Positions 53,185 through 60,328 of a stretch of DNA of 64,000 nt are shown here, piece by piece. The DNA is from DASYKT01 sp035995185. Its GTDB lineage: Bacteria > Acidobacteriota > Blastocatellia > Pyrinomonadales > Pyrinomonadaceae. Position 1 is the first letter of the stretch. Every line of letters starts with the position of its first letter. The notes under the pieces are model-generated. The model had not been told where the DNA came from. It was given only the letters and a program-made list of their open reading frames with translations, and searched no databases. The stretch lies in the NCBI GenBank assembly GCA_035995185.1, contig DASYKT010000031.1, positions 1-64,000 on the forward strand, in the 5' to 3' direction. The position numbers and the translations under genes were made by a program.

Positions 53185-55137
53185 TCACTTCATATATTTG
53201 TCCAAAAAGTCGGCCACCAGCGGGTAGAGGTCGAGGCGGTTTTTGAGTTTGGCGATGCCGTGGCCTTCGTCGTCGTAGAGTTTGTACTGCACGATGCCGC
53301 CGCGATCTTTTACGGCTTTGACGATCTGTTCGGCTTCGGTATAAGGCACGCGCGGGTCGTTCTTGCCCTGAATGACAAAGAGCGGGCATTTGATCTTATC
53401 GACTTTGGCGAGCGGCGAGATGGCGCGCAGAAAATCGATGTCTTTATCCAACCGGCCATATTCCACTTCGCGCTGGCGACGGCGATAACCGCTGGTGTTT
53501 TTTAGAAAGCTTTCCCAATTGGCGATGCCGACCGTATCGACCGCCGCCGCCCACAGATCGGGATAGAGCGTGATCGCGGCCAGTGTCATATAGCCGCCGT
53601 AGCTTCCGCCCATCACGGCGATGCGTTTCGGAGCGGCCCCGCCATCTTTTTTTAGCCATTCGACGGCGTAGGCGAGATCTTTGACCGAGTCTTCGCGATT
53701 TTTAACGTCATCCAGATGCGTAAAAGTTTTTCCATACCCGGTAGAGCCGCGCACGTTCGTCGCCAGGATGGCGTAGCCGCGCGAAAGGTAGTACTGATAG
53801 AGGCCGTTAAAGCCCGGACGCTCCTGGCCTTCGGGGCCCCCATGGACGGAGACTATCACGGGTAAATTCGAGACTGTACGGGCACCGAGCGTAACAGTTT
53901 CAGACATCTTGTAATGTTCCTCGGGCCTATAGTACCAGGCTGGAATTTCACGCCCGTCAAAAGTCTTATATTTGATCAATTGCGGTTCGACAAAGCTTGC
54001 CTGGTCGATGCCGGCGCGGTCGCTTTTGGTGACCTGCGTAAGTTTTTTTGTCGCCAGATCGTAAAACCAGATATCGGTGTTGTATTTCGCGCTGGAAAAA
54101 GTAAAAGCCAGCTTGCTCTCGTCTTGTGAGAAAGTAAGCCCGCCGACAATGCCCTGCGCGGGAAGCTGAACCTTCTCCGCCTTGGCATCGATCGTTGTGA
54201 TCAGCGGTTTGCCGTCGGTTTCGGTTTTGCGAAGATAGAGATCGGAAAAGCCCTCGCGATTTAAAGTGTAGGCGATATGGCTGGCGTAGGTTTGCATTTC
54301 AATGCTGCCGATATCCCAATTTGTTTCGTCGATAATTTTGACCGTCCGGTTGGCGTCGCTCCAATCGCTTTTGTTCGCGGCATTTTTCAGCCGCATATTC
54401 GAAAGACTGTAAAATTCGCGCTTGTCGTTTTGCGCATAGACGATGCCGTCAGCGGTAAAGTGGACGTCGCCGAACCCGGCCGAGCCTTCGTGCGGGGTGA
54501 GCAGCAGTTCCTGCCTGGTTTTCAGGTCGATCAGATACAAATTATTGTCGAGGCTAAGCTCGACGCCGTCGCGCGAGACGATAATTTTTGTTTCGTTGCC
54601 ATCGACTGCGGCAAAATCGTTATTACCGTCGTATTGATAAAGCAGCTCTTCCTTGCCACCCGAAGCAGCCGCAACGTCCATCGAATAAATATCAAAATAA
54701 TTTTTGTTGCGTTTGTTTGAGGCGTAATAGATTTTCTTGCCGTCTTCAGACCATGCGCCGAAGTTATGACGGACTGCCGGATCTTTGGTGAGTTCGCGGA
54801 TCTCGGTGCCGTTACCCGCCATCCAGAAAAATTGCGTATTTTCGTCGCCGCCGCGGGCCTTGCCGAAAACCAGGCCGTTTCCCGCCGGCGACCAGCGGAC
54901 AAAACCGATATTGTCATCGTAACTGGTGATTTGGCGGGGTTTATTCTCGGCGAGATCGACCATCCAGATCTGCGAAGTGCCGCTGACGTTGGTCAGATAG
55001 GCGAGCTTTTTACCATCCGGCGAAAGCGTCGGCGAAGTGGCCGATTTGATGTTCAGGTACTGCTGGATGGTGTAGTTTTGCGCGAACGCCGGAGCGCAAA
55101 AGACAATAAGGGCGAAAAACAGGCTAAGTTTCCTCAT
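53185..55137 (-). CDS. Exported S9 prolyl oligopeptidase-family peptidase
   Basis: This product of about 650 residues has a signal peptide (LSLFFALIVFCAPAFA), an N-terminal beta-propeller with WD40/PD40-like blades (SPTLSPDGKKLAYLTNVSG; TFSQDESKLAFTFSSAKY) and a C-terminal alpha/beta-hydrolase. The nucleophile is in MGGSYGGYMTLAA, the Asp in GKNDPRVPYTEA and the His in DEGHGIAKLKN. It should act as a periplasmic or outer-surface serine peptidase. CGGAG precedes the ATG at 55137. Its gene follows the Cys-rich peptide array in the same direction, after a terminator, so it might process secreted peptides, but that is inference from position only. Confidence 0.9.
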   Translation of the reverse strand: MRKLSLFFALIVFCAPAFAQNYTIQQYLNIKSATSPTLSPDGKKLAYLTNVSGTSQIWMVDLAENKPRQITSYDDNIGFVRWSPAGNGLVFGKARGGDENTQFFWMAGNGTEIRELTKDPAVRHNFGAWSEDGKKIYYASNKRNKNYFDIYSMDVAAASGGKEELLYQYDGNNDFAAVDGNETKIIVSRDGVELSLDNNLYLIDLKTRQELLLTPHEGSAGFGDVHFTADGIVYAQNDKREFYSLSNMRLKNAANKSDWSDANRTVKIIDETNWDIGSIEMQTYASHIAYTLNREGFSDLYLRKTETDGKPLITTIDAKAEKVQLPAQGIVGGLTFSQDESKLAFTFSSAKYNTDIWFYDLATKKLTQVTKSDRAGIDQASFVEPQLIKYKTFDGREIPAWYYRPEEHYKMSETVTLGARTVSNLPVIVSVHGGPEGQERPGFNGLYQYYLSRGYAILATNVRGSTGYGKTFTHLDDVKNREDSVKDLAYAVEWLKKDGGAAPKRIAVMGGSYGGYMTLAAITLYPDLWAAAVDTVGIANWESFLKNTSGYRRRQREVEYGRLDKDIDFLRAISPLAKVDKIKCPLFVIQGKNDPRVPYTEAEQIVKAVKDRGGIVQYKLYDDEGHGIAKLKNRLDLYPLVADFLDKYMK

Positions 55138-55237
55138 AATTCTCCGTAAATTCAACTGGGTGTATTAGGAAAACTTTATTACGAAATCTCTTGAATAACA
55201 AATTCGATTCAGTATCGGCTTCGATAAAATAAAGAGA

Positions 55238-55264
55238 AAGCCCCGACTTTAAAAACCGAGGCTT
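55238..55264 (-). terminator. Terminator of Cys-rich peptide gene A
   Basis: On the minus strand AAGCCTCGG and CGGGGCTT form a stem with one mismatch, followed by TCTCTTTATTTT. It lies 32 bases past the stop of peptide A. Confidence 0.7.
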
Positions 55265-55295
55265 AATAGCTGCTGATATAGCGTCCGATCATGGA

Positions 55296-55562
55296 TTATG
55301 TTATCGGACAGCCGGACGGAACTCCGCACAAGTCAGAGCAGGCGTAAAATTCCGAAATACAGCCGTGCACGCACTGAACCCGTTGAGCGAATTCTGGTAA
55401 TTCAAGACAGTTTACGTGACAGATCGGCAGCGCCGCGATGCAGTCGTCACAGCAAGAATCTGCCGCAACGCGGCGAGTGGAAGACAATACAAAAAGGCTC
55501 GTCAGCATGACGGTCAGAATGAGAAGCTTTCGATAAAGCTTCAAGCTGGGAAATTTGAACAT
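55296..55562 (-). CDS. Secreted ten-cysteine peptide A
   Basis: This 88-residue precursor is one of eight tandem paralogues. The signal peptide starts MFKFPSLKLYRKLLILTVML and ends near VAA. The mature part of about 54 residues has ten Cys: CC-x2-C-x6-C-x3-C-x11-C-x3-C-x6-C-x3-C-x5-C (type I, short CCxxC). It lacks the conserved Tyr of the first x6 loop (IAALPI), making it the most divergent copy by loop content. It is acidic, with four Asp, three Glu and one Arg. The function is unknown. It is the last peptide gene of the array and has its own terminator. Confidence 0.8.
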   Translation of the reverse strand: MFKFPSLKLYRKLLILTVMLTSLFVLSSTRRVAADSCCDDCIAALPICHVNCLELPEFAQRVQCVHGCISEFYACSDLCGVPSGCPIT

Positions 55563-55604
55563 AATTTTTCTCCTGGGTGATCAGAACATTAAGTACCGGA
55601 TCAT

Positions 55605-55883
55605 TTACGGATGGTTGCATCCAAAACCGCCGAAGTCGCCATAACAAAAGCCTCCGCAGTAAATATAATTCTCTTCACAAATGTAAGTTATGCATGAATC
55701 ATAATTTTCCGGAAGCCCGTTCGCACAACTGGTCAGGCAGCTCTCATAGAGTATCTGGCAGTAATCGCAGCAGAAAGTTGCGCCGACACGATTAGCTGAA
55801 GAAGACGAAACATACAAGCCCGCGAGCAGAACGGCCAGGATCAGAAACTTTCGGTAAAGTTTCAGGTTGGGAAATCTAAACAT
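55605..55883 (-). CDS. Secreted ten-cysteine peptide B
   Basis: This 92-residue precursor has the shared signal (NLKLYRKFLILAVLLAGLYV). The mature framework is type I: CCDYC, then x6 with Tyr (QILYES), C-x3-C, a long loop ending in NYDSC, C-x4-C, x6 with Tyr (EENYIY), C-x3-C and a Gly-rich tail with the last Cys. The mature part has no Lys or Arg and seven acidic residues. It lies 42 bases upstream of peptide A in the same direction with a clean ribosome site (AAAGGAG), so the two may share a transcript. The function is unknown. Confidence 0.82.
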   Translation of the reverse strand: MFRFPNLKLYRKFLILAVLLAGLYVSSSSANRVGATFCCDYCQILYESCLTSCANGLPENYDSCITYICEENYIYCGGFCYGDFGGFGCNHP

Positions 55884-56004
55884 AATTTCTCCTTTAAGAG
55901 TTGGGAATCGATAATATTAAAGGTCAAGAATGTTGGGAAAGATAGACGTTTCTATCAGCCAAGATATATATTTTTTACCTACCAAAGTCAAGAAAATGCG
56001 CAAA

Positions 56005-56034
56005 ACAAAAAGGGATAACAACTTATGTTATCCC
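56005..56034 (-). terminator. Terminator downstream of the PPOX-like gene
   Basis: On the minus strand GGGATAACA and TGTTATCCC form a perfect nine-base stem followed by TTTTTGTTTT. It stops transcription from the gene at 56059. Confidence 0.92.
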
Positions 56035-56058
56035 CTCACGTTCCAAATTAAAAAATAT

Positions 56059-56553
56059 TTATAACTTGATCTTTTGGCTGTCGCCGCTGTCATCGGGCGC
56101 CGCGCCGGTGACCATTGATTTTAAGGAGCTATAAAGGTGAACCAGCGTGCCGGAAGGAAAATCCCAATATTCCGCTTGTTCGACATCCACCTTGAGCAGG
56201 ACGAGATCCGGATCGTCCTTGCCTTTGGGAAACCACAGCTTGTGAGACGGGTTCCAAAATTCATCTATTTTCTGTTGATCTTTGACCAGCGAGGCCGTTC
56301 CGGAAACTGAAACAAAAGTGCTTTTTCCCGGCGCGGCATAACTGACATTAACGCGGTTGTCCCGCTCGATCTCTTCGGCTTTATGAGTGCTGCGGCTGGT
56401 AAAAAACCACAACTCGCCGTCGAATTCCATCTCCTGCGTGCTCATCGGCCGCGAGCGCAATACGCCGTTGTCCAGCGTGGTAAGCATCGCCATGTCAATG
56501 TCTTTGATAAGGCCGCGTAACTTTTCTATCGCTTCCTGTTTGGTGTTTTCCAT
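56059..56553 (-). CDS. Pyridoxamine 5-prime-phosphate oxidase-fold stress protein
   Basis: This 164-residue split-barrel flavin- or ligand-binding protein is of the general stress protein 26 type. Typical segments are IKDIDMAMLTTLDNGVLRSRPMS, LWFFTSRSTHKAEEIERDNRVNVSY and FVSVSGTASLV. It probably binds FMN or F420-like cofactor, but no activity can be assigned. The frame is open further upstream, but the ATG at 56553 follows AAGGGGAAGG and begins the conserved region. It interrupts the Cys-rich peptide array between copies C and B. Confidence 0.9.
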   Translation of the reverse strand: MENTKQEAIEKLRGLIKDIDMAMLTTLDNGVLRSRPMSTQEMEFDGELWFFTSRSTHKAEEIERDNRVNVSYAAPGKSTFVSVSGTASLVKDQQKIDEFWNPSHKLWFPKGKDDPDLVLLKVDVEQAEYWDFPSGTLVHLYSSLKSMVTGAAPDDSGDSQKIKL

Positions 56554-56659
56554 TTCCCTTCCCCTTGCTCGCCAATATCTACTGTCCGGTTTGCGTACAA
56601 AACAAACCGTAAAAATAAACAGAGCAATTACCGTGCTACTAAACTGTTCCCGAACGTCA

Positions 56660-56692
56660 AAGAAGCCTTGTTTCCTCAAAACAAGACTTCTT
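56660..56692 (-). terminator. Terminator of peptide gene C
   Basis: On the minus strand AAGAAGTCTTGTTTT and AAACAAGGCTTCTTT form a long stem with one mismatch, ending in TTT. It separates peptide C from the PPOX-like gene. Confidence 0.75.
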
Positions 56693-56712
56693 TTTCAACC
56701 GGTTAAAAATTA

Positions 56713-56976
56713 TTAACAGGTGATGTCGCAGTTGAATCCCAGGCAGTTAAGATGGGAGCTTTGGCAGGCGCTGACACACTGTGCGTACTTGGCGGGAATG
56801 CCCTGGTACATATTGCAATCGAGCACACAGTCGTCGTACCACTGATCACATATTGCATGCAGATCGGTGCAGCAGATCGATGCCGAGACGGGATTTGACG
56901 AAGAAAAAACAAATAAAGATCCTGACAAAAGTGTCAGAACCAACAACTTCCGGTAGATACCAGCAAATTTCAACAT
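56713..56976 (-). CDS. Secreted ten-cysteine peptide C
   Basis: This 87-residue precursor has the signal AGIYRKLLVLTLLSGSLFVF, with predicted cleavage at VSA. It is of type II, where the first pair is spaced CC-x6-C (TDLHAI), then x6 with Tyr (DQWYDD), C-x3-C, a loop containing GIPAKYAQ, C-x3-C, x6 ending LN and a short tail ending in Cys. The GxPAKY loop is shared with copy E. It is acidic (six Asp, one Lys). It has its own terminator downstream. The function is unknown. Confidence 0.82.
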   Translation of the reverse strand: MLKFAGIYRKLLVLTLLSGSLFVFSSSNPVSASICCTDLHAICDQWYDDCVLDCNMYQGIPAKYAQCVSACQSSHLNCLGFNCDITC

Positions 56977-57046
56977 AGATTCTCCTTAAGTAATTGAGTA
57001 AAGGCGGTACTCGGTGTTATGACTTTCGCCCGGTCCTAAGCCTTTT

Positions 57047-57334
57047 TTACATAGGTTCGGGGCACAGGGGACTGGGATCGCAGGGTTCGGCGAGCACATA
57101 GCAATTTAACAGAGTCGCCTCGCAATTCTCAACGCAAATGTCATGCTGGAGGCGATCGAGCGTAGCGCAGCCAAGCACACAGATGTTGTAATTGTTCATG
57201 CATACTGCCCAACGGGGGGCGCAGCAGGGTAGTGCCGACGTGCGGTACGCGGAAGAAAATAAGAATACTGAACCTGACAAAACCGCCAGGATCAAAAGCT
57301 TCCGGTAGATCTTCAAATTCGCGGGTTTTAACAT
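57047..57334 (-). CDS. Secreted ten-cysteine peptide D
   Basis: This 95-residue precursor is of type II (CC-APRWAV-C). The signal is LKIYRKLLILAVLSGSVFLF. The x6 loop has Tyr (MNNYNI), and the tail is longer than in C and E (CDPSPLCPEPM). I set the start at 57334, where AAGGAGAG precedes the ATG and the leader aligns with the other copies; an earlier in-frame ATG adds 11 unrelated residues. The mature peptide has the framework of ten Cys and net negative charge. The function is unknown. Confidence 0.82.
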   Translation of the reverse strand: MLKPANLKIYRKLLILAVLSGSVFLFSSAYRTSALPCCAPRWAVCMNNYNICVLGCATLDRLQHDICVENCEATLLNCYVLAEPCDPSPLCPEPM

Positions 57335-57406
57335 AATAAATTCTCTCCTTTTTTGTAATTGGGACAACGAAATTTTTGCGGCTAAAAGTATTTAACCTGA
57401 AAAACA

Positions 57407-57437
57407 AAGCCCTGTTTTTGAGAAACAAGGCTTTTTT
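57407..57437 (-). terminator. Terminator of peptide gene E
   Basis: On the minus strand AAAGCCTTGTTT and AAACAGGGCTTT form a stem followed by GTTTTTC. Its sequence resembles the terminator of gene C, as if duplicated with the gene. Confidence 0.75.
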
Positions 57438-57449
57438 CAAACACTGACA

Positions 57450-57731
57450 TCATCGGCAAGTCGGATTGCACGGTTCGGCGGCCATGTAACAATTCAAGTG
57501 AACCAGTTCACACGCGCTGGTGCATTCGTCGTACTTGGCGGGAACGCCTATGTACACATGGCAATTGATCACGCAGGTGCTGTAGGCGTTATCGCAGGCG
57601 TCCAACCGGGGGCCGCAGCAAGGGTCCGTAGCCGCCGCCTGGTTCGCTGATGAAAAGACGAATAAGGATCCCGACAGCACGGCCAGGATCAAAAATTTCC
57701 GGTAAATTTTCGCATTCACGATATTCAGCAT
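57450..57731 (-). CDS. Secreted ten-cysteine peptide E
   Basis: This 93-residue precursor is of type II (CC-GPRLDA-C). The signal AKIYRKFLILAVLSGSLFVF ends in AAA. The loop GVPAKYDE resembles copy C, and AEPC resembles copy D, so C, D and E form a recent subfamily. The leader has AAGGAGAAACT before ATG, the pattern seen in most copies. The mature peptide is acidic. The function is unknown. Confidence 0.83.
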   Translation of the reverse strand: MLNIVNAKIYRKFLILAVLSGSLFVFSSANQAAATDPCCGPRLDACDNAYSTCVINCHVYIGVPAKYDECTSACELVHLNCYMAAEPCNPTCR

Positions 57732-57872
57732 AGTTTCTCCTTGAGTTTGGATAGAGCTGTAAAAGGCGTTATTTAGTTTTCCGGCTTCCGCCCGGCCTTA
57801 ATAACCCGGGTCGCGGGGCCAAGCTCAAATCGTTATCCGGCAGGCAAATTTCCGGATACCTAAACCGAGCGG

Positions 57873-58157
57873 TTACGGATGTTCGCAGCCCGGCTGCTCG
57901 TCAGGAAGGACCGGGCACTGCTGCCCGCAGATCTGGTAGTTCGCTTCGCACACAAACGCAACGCAAGATTCATAGTCATCCTCTTTGACGTAAATTGAGC
58001 AATAAGTCAGACAGTTGTTATAGACAACGTCGCAGGAATGACAACAACCGGGTGTTGCGGCCACGTTATTACTTACCGGCAGCGCGTACAAGCAAGTTAA
58101 CAGGACGGCCAGCATCAGAAACCTTCGATACAGGCTTATTCGTATGGTTCTAAAAAT
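57873..58157 (-). CDS. Secreted ten-cysteine peptide F with apparent ATT start
   Basis: The type I framework is complete: CCHSC, x6 with Tyr (DVVYNN), C-x3-C, loop IYVKEDDYES, C-x4-C, x6 with Tyr (EANYQI), C-x3-C, tail ending GCEHP. Where the other copies have ATG eight to ten bases after AAGGAG, this copy has ATT (58157-58155), in frame with a normal leader (FRTIRISLYRRFLMLAVLL). The first in-frame ATG is at 58115 and would delete the positive N-terminus and part of the signal. ATT is a rare start codon. Either translation is weak and regulated, or the gene is decaying. The mature peptide is strongly acidic. Confidence 0.75.
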   Translation of the reverse strand: MFRTIRISLYRRFLMLAVLLTCLYALPVSNNVAATPGCCHSCDVVYNNCLTYCSIYVKEDDYESCVAFVCEANYQICGQQCPVLPDEQPGCEHP

Positions 58158-58193
58158 AGTTTCTCTCCTTTTATGTGTGGGATACGACCTTTT

Positions 58194-58221
58194 GAAAAGT
58201 CTAAATGGTAAAAGACTTTTC
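58194..58221 (-). terminator. Hairpin after peptide gene G
   Basis: GAAAAGTCT and AGACTTTTC form a perfect nine-base stem. It lies 17 bases past the stop of gene G on the minus strand, with a T-rich stem end rather than a separate T-run. Confidence 0.6.
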
Positions 58222-58237
58222 CGGCTTCCAACGAAGT

Positions 58238-58522
58238 TTAGTGTTGGCAGCCAAAGACGCCCGCCTCTATTTCACAAAAGTGTTCCTGTCCGCAGGTGTA
58301 GTACGCCGTTTCGCAGTAGGTAGCCACACAATAAGAATAAAATTGGGGTTTCCACTCCTCGCCGCTGCACCAGCTCAGGCATTCGTCGTAAGCGGGTTCG
58401 CAGGCGTTACAGCAGGGAACCGCCGATACCCGGACGTTCGCGGACAGAATAAAGACGCCCGCTGTCATAACACACAGGACCAGCAGCTTTCGGTAAAGCT
58501 TCAAATAGGAAGATCTAAACAT
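58238..58522 (-). CDS. Secreted ten-cysteine peptide G
   Basis: This 94-residue precursor is of type I (CC-NA-C-EPAYDE-C). The signal LKLYRKLLVLCVMTAGVFIL ends at VSA. The long central loop (SGEEWKPQFYSY) and the x6 loop ETAYYT are rich in aromatic residues. The mature peptide has eight Glu, one Asp and one Lys. The leader carries AAGGAGAAC before ATG. The function is unknown. Confidence 0.82.
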   Translation of the reverse strand: MFRSSYLKLYRKLLVLCVMTAGVFILSANVRVSAVPCCNACEPAYDECLSWCSGEEWKPQFYSYCVATYCETAYYTCGQEHFCEIEAGVFGCQH

Positions 58523-58623
58523 AGGGGTTCTCCTTGTTGGGAATAAGGGACAAAAGATCTCAGACAGTACAAAAAACGACCGTCCGATCTTTGATCATTT
58601 ACCTGGGAAAAGAATGTAAACTC

Positions 58624-58870
58624 TTAGCACCCACCGACATGGCATGACAGCTGGCAAAAGTAATACGCTTCCGCGCACAACTGTTCGCATTTGTCATCGA
58701 CGCCGCAGATACTCAAGCAGGTATTGTAATTAGGTTCGCACAGATCACAGCAGATCATGGTTGCGCGCGTTTGGCCGGCGCCGATAAATAGGGCAACGGC
58801 TAACCCGCACGACAACACACCGAGGACCAAAAGTTTTTTTACAAACTTTGGTATCGAAGTACTTCCACAT
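58624..58870 (-). pseudogene. Ten-cysteine peptide H, frameshifted at an A7 tract
   Basis: The mature part is intact (CCDLC, x6 with Tyr, ten Cys, shortest central loop), but its frame has no ATG. An ATG with AAGGAGAG upstream lies at 58870-58868 in another frame. Reading from it, MWKYFDTKVCKK aligns position by position with the other leaders; dropping one A from the seven A (T7 at 58834-58840) joins it to LLVLGVLSCGL. The restored precursor has about 81 residues. The break could be a sequencing error, a real mutation, or a site of transcriptional slippage. It is the first peptide gene after the thioredoxin-like gene. Confidence 0.72.
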
Positions 58871-58933
58871 AGACGGTCTCTCCTTATCGGAAATGGGATA
58901 TGACTTTTAAATGAGTCCGCAAGAGATAAAAAT

Positions 58934-59443
58934 TTATTGGAGACTGTTTATTACTTCGGTTTCTTTATCGGCGGGCAGTTTACCGACCCAGAATTTTTGC
59001 ACCTGGCCGTTCTTGTCGGTCAGGATGAGTGTAGGGGTTCCGCCTACGCTCATGGCCGCGAAATCGGCCTGCTTCATTTCCGTTATCGGAACATTCAATT
59101 CTTTCAGGTATCCCTGGCCCTCTTCGACAGAGTGAGGAAAAGCCGCAATGATACGCACGCCTTTTTCGGACGCCAGCTGTGTCAATTTCTGATAAAAGGG
59201 CGCGCTTTCGCTGCAAAAATGACAGCCCTTTTTCAGCGCCAGGATCAGGGTTTTCTCACTAGTGGAAAAATCGGTATCGGGCAAGGTGACCGTGGCACCC
59301 GCCTGAGGTTGTTTCATCGGCCCCGGCTGGGCAGCCGGCGCAGTAAAAACAAATTGTTTTACCAGGACATAACCTAAGATAACGGCTACCACGATGATAG
59401 CGATATTTGCTGTTAGTTCGAGTTTCTTCTGAAATCCGGCCAT
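58934..59443 (-). CDS. Membrane-anchored thioredoxin-like protein
   Basis: This product of about 169 residues has an N-terminal membrane anchor (IAIIVVAVILGYVLVKQF), a Pro/Gln-rich linker and a thioredoxin domain with the active site GCHFCSES. The cis-Pro loop is SVGGTPTLILTDKNG. It should face the periplasm and exchange thiols. The ATG at 59443 begins the anchor; the frame is open to 59509. The gene ends 63 bases before the first Cys-rich peptide gene in the same direction, so a role in folding or reducing those peptides is a natural hypothesis. Known TlpA/ResA proteins have varied partners. Confidence 0.87.
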   Translation of the reverse strand: MAGFQKKLELTANIAIIVVAVILGYVLVKQFVFTAPAAQPGPMKQPQAGATVTLPDTDFSTSEKTLILALKKGCHFCSESAPFYQKLTQLASEKGVRIIAAFPHSVEEGQGYLKELNVPITEMKQADFAAMSVGGTPTLILTDKNGQVQKFWVGKLPADKETEVINSLQ

Positions 59444-59692
59444 ATAGGGAATAGACCTCACGAAAAGAATTAGTATTTCAAGGTAACTTACCGGAGAAGC
59501 GAAAGTCAAGATTTTTGCAAAGATTGTTGCGTCCTGTGAAGCGGCCGAGGGCTTTGTCTATAAAGTCGATTTTTCTTATTAATAAGATAAACCAGGCGCT
59601 CATTATTGGCCGCTAATTACACAAATAACACGAATTAAAGATTTTATTCGTGCTATTTGTGACCTTCGTGGCCCATTATTAGACAAAACCAG

Positions 59693-60259
59693 TTACTCCT
59701 TTACAGGTACGTAGGTATTGATCACGATACCCGTATTGTTCGATTGCGAGATTATCAATTTAAGTTTTGTGCGGCCGGAAAATATCCGCAGGCCTTCACC
59801 TATAGCTACCGGGTGGATGAAAAAATTCAGCTCGTCGATCAAATTATGTTCGATCAGCGACGAAACAAAGCTCGCGCCGCCATAGACGATCAGATCCTTG
59901 CCGTCCTGGTTTTTCAGCTCATTTACCTTTTCCACCAGATCGCCGTTTTCAACTCTTACGTTCCGGCCATCTATGTGATCGACCGTTTTGCTAAAAACTA
60001 TCTTTGGCAGGTCGACCATCTTTTGCGCAAATGGATGCTCGGGACTATCAGGCTGGTTGTCGAAAACATTCTCCCAATAAGTGACGAACTCTTTGGTCAT
60101 CTTTCGCCCCATCAGGATCGTGTCGCTCGTATTCATCAACTCGCTGATGTATTCGTTGATCTTTTCGCCCATCTCCCAGGTCACCCAATCGAGCTCGCCG
60201 TTTGGCCCCGCCACAAATCCATCGACCGTGATTTGCATCTGCAATTTTAGTTTTCTCAT
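59693..60259 (-). CDS. Dihydrofolate reductase-like (RibD C-terminal) protein
   Basis: This 188-residue protein of the RibD C-terminal/DHFR fold starts with MQITVDGFVAGPNGELDWV and shows TILMGRKMTKEFVTYW and DLIVYGGASFVSSLIEHNLIDEL. Proteins of this set are NADPH-binding reductases of unknown substrate, distinct from FolA. It lies between repeat-like DNA and the RidA lipoprotein gene. A strong terminator follows the RidA gene, about 12 bases past this gene's 5-prime end. Confidence 0.9.
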   Translation of the reverse strand: MRKLKLQMQITVDGFVAGPNGELDWVTWEMGEKINEYISELMNTSDTILMGRKMTKEFVTYWENVFDNQPDSPEHPFAQKMVDLPKIVFSKTVDHIDGRNVRVENGDLVEKVNELKNQDGKDLIVYGGASFVSSLIEHNLIDELNFFIHPVAIGEGLRIFSGRTKLKLIISQSNNTGIVINTYVPVKE

Positions 60260-60271
60260 ACGCTTATTTTA

Positions 60272-60304
60272 CAAAAACAAAAAAGACGAAGCCAAAGCTC
60301 CGTC
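60272..60304 (-). terminator. Terminator of the RidA-like gene
   Basis: On the minus strand GACGGAGC and GCTTCGTC form a stem followed by TTTTTTGTTTTT. It lies 25 bases past the RidA-like stop codon. Confidence 0.88.
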
Positions 60305-60328
60305 CTCTTTTATCGGCACGTGCGGTTT

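Noticed and set aside
55296..59443. RiPP biosynthetic cluster
   Set aside because: The leaders are standard Sec signal peptides with AxA sites, and no radical SAM, cyclodehydratase, LanM or dedicated transporter gene is nearby.
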